Assembly (NCBI GenBank): GCA_041739875.1
Contig: JBGSNA010000054.1
Coordinates: 38,793-102,792, forward strand
DNA from: JBBSJZ01 sp041739875
GTDB lineage: Bacteria; Planctomycetota; Planctomycetia; Pirellulales; Pirellulaceae
DNA length: 64,000 nt
Reading direction: 5' to 3'
A model generated the notes under the pieces. The model searched no databases. It was not told the origin of the DNA and saw only the letters and a list, made by a program, of their open reading frames with translations. A program made the position numbers and the translations under genes. Positions 33,961-41,393 of the stretch are shown one piece after another. The stretch's first letter is position 1, and each line of letters opens with the position of its first letter.

Positions 33961-35397
33961 ATGCTCAAAGAAACTTATCCGTACTACCTTGCGAATGAAC
34001 CCCAGTCGCCCAACAGTGACTTGGCGGTCATTGATAAATACACCGGCGAAGTTGCAACACGTGTGGCAATCGCTGATGCCAAGGCGATCGATGCAGCCAT
34101 CGGCGCGGCGACACAAGCGGCTGAGCCGATGCGGAAAATGCCTCCGTACGAGCGTCAAAATGTTTTACAGCACTGTGTCGCTCGTTTTCGCGAGCGATTC
34201 GAGGAATTGGCGATGTCGCTTTGCATCGAAGCGGGCAAGCCAATCAAAGACGCGCGAGGCGAAGTGACGCGGCTGATCGATACGTTTCGCATCGCAGCGG
34301 AAGAATCGGTGCGTCAAACTGGCGAAGTGATGAACTTGGAAATTTCGCCGCGTGCTCGTGGTTATCGGGGGATGTGGAAACGCGTCCCAATCGGGCCGTG
34401 TTCGTTCATTTCTCCGTTCAATTTTCCGCTTAACTTGGCGGCGCACAAGATCGCACCAGCGCTCGCGGTCGGATGTCCCTTTGTGCTCAAGCCAGCCAGT
34501 CGCACGCCGATCGGCGCCATTCTTATCGGTGAAATTCTCGCGGAAACAGATCTTCCTCGCGGTGCGTTCTCGGTGCTTCCGTGCCATCGTGATGGCGCCG
34601 ATTTGTTTACGACCGACGAGCGTCTGAAGCTGCTCAGTTTCACGGGGTCACCGGATGTCGGTTGGCGGTTAAAGGCCCAGGCAGGAAAGAAAAAAGTTGT
34701 CTTAGAACTCGGCGGCAACGCGGCGTGTATCGTCGACGCAGATTCAGATCTCGACGATGTGATTGATCGATTGATTGTCGGCGCGTTCTATCAATCCGGA
34801 CAAAGTTGCATTGGTGTGCAAAGGGTGCTGATTCACGAGTCGATTTATGATGAGACACGAGACCGGTTTGTCGCGGCAACCAAAAACTTGATCGCGGGTG
34901 ATCCCAAGAACGAAGACACCTTCGTGGGGCCCATGATCAGCGAGGGTGAGGCCACACGATTGCACGAGTGGATCCTCTCTGCGAAAGCTGCGGGCGGTCG
35001 AGTGTTGTGCGGTGGCAATCGCGATGGCGCGATGCTCGAAGCAACGTTACTCGAGCACGTCCCGCGCGGCCAGGATGTTTGTACGAAGGAAGCCTTTGGT
35101 CCGGTCGCAGTCCTGAGTTCGTTCAGCTCGTTCGATGAGGCATTGCGTCAAGTCAATGACAGCGTATTTGGGCTGCAAGCAGGCATTTTTACTCGCGATT
35201 TGTACAAGATGCAGCAAGCGTGGGACGAGCTGGACGTCGGTGGCGTCGTGATTGGTGACGTACCTTCGTGGCGTGTTGATAATATGCCCTACGGTGGCGT
35301 CAAAGACAGCGGACTAGGCCGCGAAGGCGTCCGATTCGCGATGGAAGACTTCACCGAAATCCGCAATCTCGTCATCCGAACGCCAACATATATGTGA
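33961..35397 (+). CDS. NAD(P)-dependent aldehyde dehydrogenase
   Basis: 478 residues from ATG 33961. The ALDH signatures are VLELGGNAACIVDADSD (the general-base Glu in LELGGN) and the catalytic Cys in YQSGQSCIGVQRVL. The cofactor region is PIGPCSFISPFNFPLNLAAHKIAPAL and PFVLKPASRTPIGA. The C-terminal motif EAFGPVAVLSSFSSFDEAL closes the domain. It oxidises an aldehyde to the acid (or its CoA form), and its position 44 bp after the acetolactate-synthase-like gene suggests a shared pathway. Substrate cannot be inferred from the sequence. Confidence 0.92.
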   Translation: MLKETYPYYLANEPQSPNSDLAVIDKYTGEVATRVAIADAKAIDAAIGAATQAAEPMRKMPPYERQNVLQHCVARFRERFEELAMSLCIEAGKPIKDARGEVTRLIDTFRIAAEESVRQTGEVMNLEISPRARGYRGMWKRVPIGPCSFISPFNFPLNLAAHKIAPALAVGCPFVLKPASRTPIGAILIGEILAETDLPRGAFSVLPCHRDGADLFTTDERLKLLSFTGSPDVGWRLKAQAGKKKVVLELGGNAACIVDADSDLDDVIDRLIVGAFYQSGQSCIGVQRVLIHESIYDETRDRFVAATKNLIAGDPKNEDTFVGPMISEGEATRLHEWILSAKAAGGRVLCGGNRDGAMLEATLLEHVPRGQDVCTKEAFGPVAVLSSFSSFDEALRQVNDSVFGLQAGIFTRDLYKMQQAWDELDVGGVVIGDVPSWRVDNMPYGGVKDSGLGREGVRFAMEDFTEIRNLVIRTPTYM

Positions 35398-35471
35398 CGC
35401 AAGTCAAGGACTGTTTGACTGGGCGTCAGTGAATAAGTGGCTAGTGCGAAATAATTAGCGCAGGATTCCGG

Positions 35472-35508
35472 CCTGCCATTTCCGAAACCGGCAGGTAAGA
35501 AACCTGCC
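35472..35508. repeat. Palindromic repeat with two alternative hairpins at a convergent gene end
   Basis: GGCAGGT (35490-35496) pairs perfectly with ACCTGCC (35502-35508), loop AAGAA; the same GGCAGG can instead pair with CCTGCC (35472-35477). It lies between converging genes. This GGCAGGT...ACCTGCC type looks like an interspersed palindrome or terminator; no T run follows on either strand. Confidence 0.5.
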
Positions 35509-35534
35509 CCACGAGGATTCATCCGAGGCCATGC

Positions 35535-36359
35535 TTAAGCGGCGACTCGGTCGACGGTTTCAACACCGGCGACTTCTTGGGCCATGACTTCTTCGGCAAG
35601 TGATTGGTAATCGACGGCGCCGTTGCTTTCAGGCGAGTATTGGAAAATAGATTTGCCAAAGCTTGGTGCTTCAGCAAGCCGGATGTTTCGACGGATGCGT
35701 GTGTCAAAGAATTTGGCACCGCGATAAAACTCGCGTGAGCCGTCGTTGCCTTGAAAGAAGTCATCGATGTCTGAACTGACTTCCGCCGCGAGACGGGTGC
35801 CGCTGTCGTACATGCATAGCATGACGCCGGAGAGACGCAGTTTGTTGTTGAGTCGTCGTGAAACGACTTCGATTGTGCGAAGCAACTTGCTCAATCCGTG
35901 CAGCGCCAAGAAGTGGGGCTGGAGCGGTAAGAACACTTCGTTCATTGCCACGAGCGCATTGACGGTGAGTACGCCAAGGCTCGGTGGACAGTCAATGATC
36001 AGGTAATCAAAAAGTTCGTCATCGTCTTCGAGCTTGTCACGAAGGATCACTTCACGACCGACTTCGCCGCACAATTCGAGTTCGGCTGCGGCCAAGTCGA
36101 GGTTGGCTGGTACGACGCTCAAGTTGTCATCGACGCGTTGGCGAGCATCGGCGATCGTCGCGTCGCCACAGAGCACTTCGTACATGCTGGCTTCGCCGTC
36201 GTGTGACGTTACGCCAAGGTGAAGCGATGCGTGTGCTTGGGGATCGAGATCCAAAAGGCAAACTCGCCGGCCTGCTTCGGCCAAGGCGGCCGCGAGGTTC
36301 ACGGAACTGGTGGTCTTACCGACTCCACCTTTCTGGTTGATGACGGCGATTGAACGCAT
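35535..36359 (-). CDS. ParA family partitioning ATPase
   Basis: 274 residues from ATG 36359. The deviant Walker A motif KGGVGKTT is at residues 10-17 of RSIAVINQKGGVGKTTSSVN, followed by LLDLDPQAHAS, the Walker B-type DYLIIDCPPSLG and NALVAMNEVFLPLQPHFL. The C-terminal part has FDTRIRRNIRLAEAPSFGKSI, typical of chromosomal ParA/Soj proteins. It moves DNA or protein cargo by ATP-driven nucleoid binding. No ParB follows; instead a small unrecognised gene (36418..36759) lies upstream on the same strand. ParA alone can position other cell components, so its cargo is unknown. Confidence 0.92.
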   Translation of the reverse strand: MRSIAVINQKGGVGKTTSSVNLAAALAEAGRRVCLLDLDPQAHASLHLGVTSHDGEASMYEVLCGDATIADARQRVDDNLSVVPANLDLAAAELELCGEVGREVILRDKLEDDDELFDYLIIDCPPSLGVLTVNALVAMNEVFLPLQPHFLALHGLSKLLRTIEVVSRRLNNKLRLSGVMLCMYDSGTRLAAEVSSDIDDFFQGNDGSREFYRGAKFFDTRIRRNIRLAEAPSFGKSIFQYSPESNGAVDYQSLAEEVMAQEVAGVETVDRVAA

Positions 36360-36417
36360 CGTGTCGCTCCTGGAAGGTTGCTGGACGCAATTGGGATATT
36401 CTTCAGCGGCCAAAAAA

Positions 36418-36759
36418 TTATGCCGCAGCTTCGGCGCGAAGCTCTTGGTATGCCAATAGCACCTCGAACAGGTCCGCGTCGAGACGAACTGTATCGTCAG
36501 CAAAGTCGCTGAGCCAAGCGCGATTCTGTTCCACGGCATCCAACAGCAGCGGGACGATTGTCGCCAGCCGTACCGTCACGCTACGCGGCTCCAGGGTGCC
36601 GGAAACACGGTCGATGTCGTGCTGGATGCGCTCGTGCGACGCCCCTTTTGCTCGTTTGACGTTGGATTCACCTCGCACAGCATTTTCGAGATTTCCGGCA
36701 TTCGCATTGTGTACAGACGTATCCGGGCGAGGGAAAATGCTCAAACGGGGATTTTGCAT
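36418..36759 (-). CDS. Small hypothetical protein upstream of parA
   Basis: 113 residues from ATG 36759. The first half is polar and unstructured (SIFPRPDTSVHNANAG); the second is helical (IVPLLLDAVEQNRAWLSDFA then LFEVLLAYQELRAEAAA). No signal peptide or known motif. It lies 58 bp before the ParA start in the same direction, so it is probably cotranscribed and may be its cargo adaptor. I cannot name a family. Confidence 0.65.
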   Translation of the reverse strand: MQNPRLSIFPRPDTSVHNANAGNLENAVRGESNVKRAKGASHERIQHDIDRVSGTLEPRSVTVRLATIVPLLLDAVEQNRAWLSDFADDTVRLDADLFEVLLAYQELRAEAAA

Positions 36760-37113
36760 AGAAACAAACTCGTAATGTGTTTGGGGGAGGTCTCAGTTAG
36801 AGGTTTGGACGTCTCCGCCACAAGACCTAACTAACGCAGCACAGAGGGTTTCCGTCAGCCAATCGAGGCTTCCGGAGTTCGTCTGTACCGTCACATCCAG
36901 AGATCGACTGTTCCGGTTAGGCAACTTGAGAGGATTTCGAGGATTTTTCCGCGTCGGTTGACAGCTTGGATGCGCGGCGCTATGTTCGCGATCCACTAGG
37001 GTGCCACGTTAGGCGCCGAGTTTCCCGAGCGTCAGCATATTTCGTGCTGGCGGACTGCCTAAAGCTGGCAACATTGCCACCGCAGGCCGACCTGGTAAAG
37101 CGACCGACTCGTT
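36760..37113. promoter_or_regulatory. Divergent region between parA operon and Tex-like gene
   Basis: 354 bases separate two divergent genes. The clearest signal is TTGACA-N17-TATGTT (36958-36986) pointing at the Tex-like gene. I see no matching pair for the parA side. A 67-codon minus-strand ORF (36793-36996) lies here but has no support from composition or ribosome site. Confidence 0.45.
36958..36986 (+). promoter_or_regulatory. Candidate sigma-70 type promoter for the Tex-like gene
   Basis: TTGACA at 36958-36963 and TATGTT at 36981-36986 are separated by 17 bases, matching the housekeeping consensus at 6/6 and 4/6 positions. The expected transcription start lies about 120 bases before the ATG at 37114. 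Confidence 0.5.
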
Positions 37114-40100
37114 ATGACTGTCGATCTAGAAGCAATTGCCCGACGCGGGCGTTGCGATGTTTCAATGTTGCGTTCGGCATTGCCTCTTCTTGAGCAAGGC
37201 TACACGCCTCCGTTTCTTGCACGCTACCGCCGCGACGAGCTGGCGGGCGTTGATGAAGCGAGTCTGTGGGCGCTGACGCATGCATTGCATGCCGAGCGCG
37301 CCACCGCTGAACGTCGCGAAGAATTACAAAAAGCCTGGGAACAGACCACGTTGGCTGATCCTGCTCTTGGTCACGCGATTCGCAAATGCAATTCAAAGCG
37401 GATGCTTGATCGCTTGGCGCGTCGCCTCAAGGCCGAGTTGGCCGAGCAGGGTACGCCGAGTGCACGGCTTGCTGTTCGCGTCATGAATCCGCAGCGAGGA
37501 GACGCTGACGATCTACTCGAGCTTGCCAAGGCAATCGACGGTGTCGAGGATGCTGACGTCGCCGTCTCAGGACTCGATGATGCGATCGCACGGCGTTTGA
37601 CCGGTGACCCGCGGATCATGGGTGCGGCTGTTCGTTGGCTTGCAAAGAACGCACGCATTCACATTGCGACGATTTCGGATCCGCATACTTCGGGTGCCGA
37701 TGACGACGACGCTTCGGGTGACGATCACGATTTGCATGGGTCAGATGATCATGACACGAGTATGTCAGATGACTCGAACGATGCGTTTGGTGAAATCGAA
37801 GGCAGTGCCGTTCCTGCGAGCCAGCCGCCGGTGAACGCGTCCGTTGCTGTGGCAGAGCCCGTTGCTGTGGCGGAGCCAGTGGCTGTGGCGGAGACGCCTG
37901 CAGCAGAAGAGCCACAATCGAACGCTGATATCAACGTTGTGGAAGCGGTTCAAGAAACCGTTGAGACCGACACGACAGCGTCTGGTGACGAAGCCAGCGT
38001 TGAAGAGGCGACGACGACCGTCGATGCGACCGTGCCAGTTGATGCGGCTGTGTCAGGTGATGCGACGCCATCGGACGACTCGGCTTCTGTGACTCAGGCG
38101 GCAAACGCTACGGCGTCGGCCGCGCCTGGGGCTGCCAAGTCGACCAAGGGTGCGGGAAAGAAATCCGCACAAAAGGCTCCCGCTGTATCCAAGAAGCCAA
38201 AGCGAGTATCGCCACGCCAACGTCGTCGTCGTTGGTTGATTAGTGTGCTCCAGCCGCTTGCCGGTAAGCGAATTCCAGCGAGTAAGCTCGGATCGTTCCA
38301 GATTTTGATGTTGAGCCGAGCGTTACGCAGCCATGTGGCTCAGTGTGCGTTTGAGTATGATGCTGCGAAGTTGGTTGCCGAAGTGCAACAGGCAGCGTTG
38401 GGCTTGAGCCGAACGCATGGCGAACGCTTGTCGCGTATTGTCATTGAGCACGAAGCGAACATCCGCGAGGCGGCTGAGGCTGCTTGGTGGGACGAGTTGC
38501 AAGAACAGGCTTCGGCACGCCTCGTCACGATTGCTGGTGATCACCTCCGCGATGTAATCAATCGCGGTGGGGTCGAAGCAAAAGTCGTTATGTCGATCGA
38601 CGCGATCGGACCGCGTACGGCAGCGACTTCGATTGTCGCCGCAGACGGTCGGATTCTGCACAGCGAAGATTTACCCTGCCAGTTGTCGGCGGCGCTTCGT
38701 GCCCAAGCTGTCTCACGCATGGGCGAACTGATTCATGCTCACGGCGTTGATTTGATCGTGATCAGTAACGGTCCCGCTCGTCGTGCATCGATGGTCGCCG
38801 TGGGTGACTTGCTGGCTCAATCGCCTGAAAAGTCACTTCGTTGGACGTTGGCTGATCGAAGTGGTGCCGATGCGTATGCAGGAAGCAGCACTGCGGATCA
38901 AGAAATGCGAACAACTCCGCGCCGTTTTCGGGCTGCGGCTTGGTTGGCTTTCTCTGTACTGGCACCAGGCCAAGCGTTTGCGAAAGTGGATCCGCTGAAG
39001 CTCCGTTTGGTTTCGTTCCAACGCGAGCTTGCCGAAGAAGCTTTGGCTGAATGCCTTGATGATGTGATGGCAAGTGGCGCGTCTCGTGGTGGGGTCGACG
39101 TCAACTCGGTTCCGACGCCGTGGCTTGCTCGCTTACCGGGCATGAATCGCGGACTGGCGGAGCAACTCGACGCTCGCCGACGAACATCGTTGTTCAGTTC
39201 ACGGGCGGATATCGAAACCTCCGTCGACTGGACAAGCCAAGTGGAATCTCGCCAGGCACTCGCGTTCTTGCGAGTTTTTGGGAGCAGCGAAACACTCGAC
39301 GGAACCTTGGTTCACCCAGAGGACTATGCGCTTGCCAAGAAGCTCGCGACAGCTCTCGAAGTCGAATTGCCGCCTAGCACACCGCCTGGCTACGAGCGTC
39401 CAAACTACACCGTGGAAGAAAAGCCTGTTGCGGTTGAACCAGTGGCAGAAGTCGCTGCGGAATCCATTGGCGAAAGCGATGCGAGCGAACCAACTGCGTT
39501 CGCTGAAGAATTGCTGCAGAATGCCGACGGGGATACCGCCGTCGCGGATGTGGCCGTTGTGGATGATTCGGTCCAAACGGAAATAGCTGCCGAGCAGGTT
39601 GCGGAAGAAGTGGTTGCGGAAGCAAATGTGGCCGAGGATGACGCGAGTCATTCGACGGAACTAGAAACGCTTGCGTCCGCTCCAGCCGCTGAACCGTCAA
39701 AACCTGTTGAGATCGCCGTGGTTCGACGTCCAAAGCCTGAGAAGGCTCTTGTTGATAAACGTATCAAAGAATGGCAAATCGGTCAGAAGCGAACGTACCA
39801 AATCGTTAATTGGTTGTGCGATCCGTTCGGTGACGTGGATTCAGGCGGAACGCCTCCCGCAGTTCTCTCATCCATGCCGTCGTTGACTGCGTTGAAGCCA
39901 GGCGACCAAGTCATCGGTGTGATTGTTGGCGTGATGCCGTTTGGTGTCTTCGTTGAACTCGCACCGGACTGCAGCGGTTTGATTCACGTCAGCAAGGTTT
40001 CGGAGTCATACGTCGAAGATCTTCACGAAGCCGTTCAAGTCGGCGATGTCATCACGACTTGGGTCAGCCGGATTGACGAAAAGCGTCGACGTGTTGCCCT

Positions 40101-40824
40101 CAGTGCGATTTCGCCAGAACGCGAAGCGGAACTTGATCAACATCGAAACCAACGTGACGACCGAGGTCGCGATCAAGGTCCTCGACCGCCGCGAAGTGGT
40201 GGTGAGCGAAGTGCTGGTGGTGAGCGCAGCGGTGCGGGTGAGCGCAGCGGTGCCGGTGAACGCAGCGGTGCGGGTGAGCGAAGTGCTGGTCGTGGACGCA
40301 GCGATTCCCAAGCAAAACCTGAAGTGCGAGCGGGACAGGCTGGTGGTGGTCGTCCCGAGCGAAGCGGAAGTCGGCCAACCGGTGGACAACAGGGCGGCGG
40401 TGCAGGTCGTGGCGATAGCCGCGGCGGCGGGCGCAGCGACACTCGTGGTCCACGCTCACGCGACGATCGCGATGGTCGTAGTGGTGGAGGGCGAGGCGGT
40501 CGAGCCAAGCAGCCGGAATCGTATCGCGTTGAAAGTACGCAACCAAAGTCCGCGCCGATTTCTGAAGCGATGGAAAAGGGAGCTGAGCCACTTCGTTCAT
40601 TTGGCGACTTGTTGCAGTTCTATAGCAAGAAAGAAGCCCCAGAACCTAAGACCGTCAAGCCGAAAGCCGAAGCGGCGCCAAAGCAAGTCGACGTTACGGA
40701 GCAACCAGCGAGTAACGTGAAGGTGGATTCCACGCCATCGGCTGAGACGCCTTCAAGTGAAACCCCAGCGGAAAATACGAGCCCAGGCTCGGAAGCGACC
40801 ACATCGACGGATTCGGCTAGCTGA
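37114..40824 (+). CDS. Large divergent Tex-like RNA-binding protein with S1 domain and RGG-type tail
   Basis: 1236 residues from ATG 37114. Residues 1-200 resemble the Tex N-terminus (QGYTPPFLARYRRDELAGVD). An acidic, low-complexity insertion fills about 200-350, then a basic stretch and a degenerate YqgF-like domain with DLIVISNGPARRASMV and FAKVDPLKLRLVSFQRE. A helix-hairpin-helix-like part (TPWLARLPGMNRGLAEQLDA) follows. The S1 domain is at about 930-1000: GDQVIGVIVGVMPFGVFVEL and SGLIHVSKVSESYVED. After it, 1020-1130 is a Gly/Arg/Ser tail with a five-times repeated GERSAG-type hexapeptide. Tex proteins act in RNA turnover or transcription. Canonical Tex is about 770 residues, so the insertions and tail are lineage-specific. 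Confidence 0.85.
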   Translation: MTVDLEAIARRGRCDVSMLRSALPLLEQGYTPPFLARYRRDELAGVDEASLWALTHALHAERATAERREELQKAWEQTTLADPALGHAIRKCNSKRMLDRLARRLKAELAEQGTPSARLAVRVMNPQRGDADDLLELAKAIDGVEDADVAVSGLDDAIARRLTGDPRIMGAAVRWLAKNARIHIATISDPHTSGADDDDASGDDHDLHGSDDHDTSMSDDSNDAFGEIEGSAVPASQPPVNASVAVAEPVAVAEPVAVAETPAAEEPQSNADINVVEAVQETVETDTTASGDEASVEEATTTVDATVPVDAAVSGDATPSDDSASVTQAANATASAAPGAAKSTKGAGKKSAQKAPAVSKKPKRVSPRQRRRRWLISVLQPLAGKRIPASKLGSFQILMLSRALRSHVAQCAFEYDAAKLVAEVQQAALGLSRTHGERLSRIVIEHEANIREAAEAAWWDELQEQASARLVTIAGDHLRDVINRGGVEAKVVMSIDAIGPRTAATSIVAADGRILHSEDLPCQLSAALRAQAVSRMGELIHAHGVDLIVISNGPARRASMVAVGDLLAQSPEKSLRWTLADRSGADAYAGSSTADQEMRTTPRRFRAAAWLAFSVLAPGQAFAKVDPLKLRLVSFQRELAEEALAECLDDVMASGASRGGVDVNSVPTPWLARLPGMNRGLAEQLDARRRTSLFSSRADIETSVDWTSQVESRQALAFLRVFGSSETLDGTLVHPEDYALAKKLATALEVELPPSTPPGYERPNYTVEEKPVAVEPVAEVAAESIGESDASEPTAFAEELLQNADGDTAVADVAVVDDSVQTEIAAEQVAEEVVAEANVAEDDASHSTELETLASAPAAEPSKPVEIAVVRRPKPEKALVDKRIKEWQIGQKRTYQIVNWLCDPFGDVDSGGTPPAVLSSMPSLTALKPGDQVIGVIVGVMPFGVFVELAPDCSGLIHVSKVSESYVEDLHEAVQVGDVITTWVSRIDEKRRRVALSAISPEREAELDQHRNQRDDRGRDQGPRPPRSGGERSAGGERSGAGERSGAGERSGAGERSAGRGRSDSQAKPEVRAGQAGGGRPERSGSRPTGGQQGGGAGRGDSRGGGRSDTRGPRSRDDRDGRSGGGRGGRAKQPESYRVESTQPKSAPISEAMEKGAEPLRSFGDLLQFYSKKEAPEPKTVKPKAEAAPKQVDVTEQPASNVKVDSTPSAETPSSETPAENTSPGSEATTSTDSAS
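40201..40290 (+). repeat. Five 18-bp tandem repeats in the Tex-like gene tail
   Basis: Five contiguous 18-bp units (starts 40201, 40219, 40237, 40255, 40273) with consensus GGTGAGCGCAGCGGTGCG encode the hexapeptides GERSAG, GERSGA three times, and GERSAG. The first and last units are identical to each other. The repeat is in frame and lies in the Gly/Arg-rich part of the protein. Confidence 0.85.
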
Positions 40825-41315
40825 TGAGTGACGACTTTTCATCTCGGCTCGAATCTGCGATCGCACGCGGAAAGCGGCGAGCGGAGATTAAAGCGAACCA
40901 ACAACGGGAACAGCAACTCAGTGAAGAGGAGCTGCGCCGATTGCACACGTCATATCGGCTTTCGCTCTCCGAACGGATCGAAGTCGCTATCAAACGAGTC
41001 GCTGATCACTTCCCAGGCTTTCGTCAGGAATCCATCTTTGGCGAAGCGGGTTGGGGATCGGCGTGCTATCGAGATGATTTGAGAATCGAAAACGGAAGAC
41101 GCTCGAATCAATACTCACGTTTGGAAATGATGATTCGTCCTTACAGCGAATTGCATGTGCTCGACCTCAAGGGCAAAGGCACAGTCGTCAATCGCGAGTT
41201 ATTCAATCGAAGCCACTACGTCAACGTGGCCGAAGTGGATTCCGATGAGTTCGAGCAACTCATCGACACCTGGGCCATCGAGTACGCAGAAATGTACTCT
41301 GCTAGAACGTCCTGA
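40824..41315 (+). CDS. Hypothetical protein coupled to the Tex-like gene
   Basis: 163 residues; ATG at 40824 shares a base with the TGA of the Tex-like gene (TGATG), so translation is probably coupled. The N-terminal half is charged and helical (ANQQREQQLSEEELRRLHTS); the second half (IEVAIKRVADHFPGFRQESI, then DLRIENGRRSNQYSRLEMMI and YSELHVLDLKGKGTVVNREL) looks like an alpha/beta domain. No signal or catalytic motif is seen. Coupling with an RNA-binding protein suggests an RNA-related partner; this is inference. Confidence 0.7.
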   Translation: MSDDFSSRLESAIARGKRRAEIKANQQREQQLSEEELRRLHTSYRLSLSERIEVAIKRVADHFPGFRQESIFGEAGWGSACYRDDLRIENGRRSNQYSRLEMMIRPYSELHVLDLKGKGTVVNRELFNRSHYVNVAEVDSDEFEQLIDTWAIEYAEMYSARTS

Positions 41316-41393
41316 TTGCGACTCGCGCAGTGTCGTCGACACCCAATCGTCTGGACGTCAGCGATCTGAGTTTGCACACCTTGGATATTGCGA

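Noticed and set aside
36793..36996. 67-codon minus-strand ORF
   Set aside because: It lies in the divergent promoter region, overlaps the candidate TTGACA/TATGTT promoter, and has no ribosome site or similarity.
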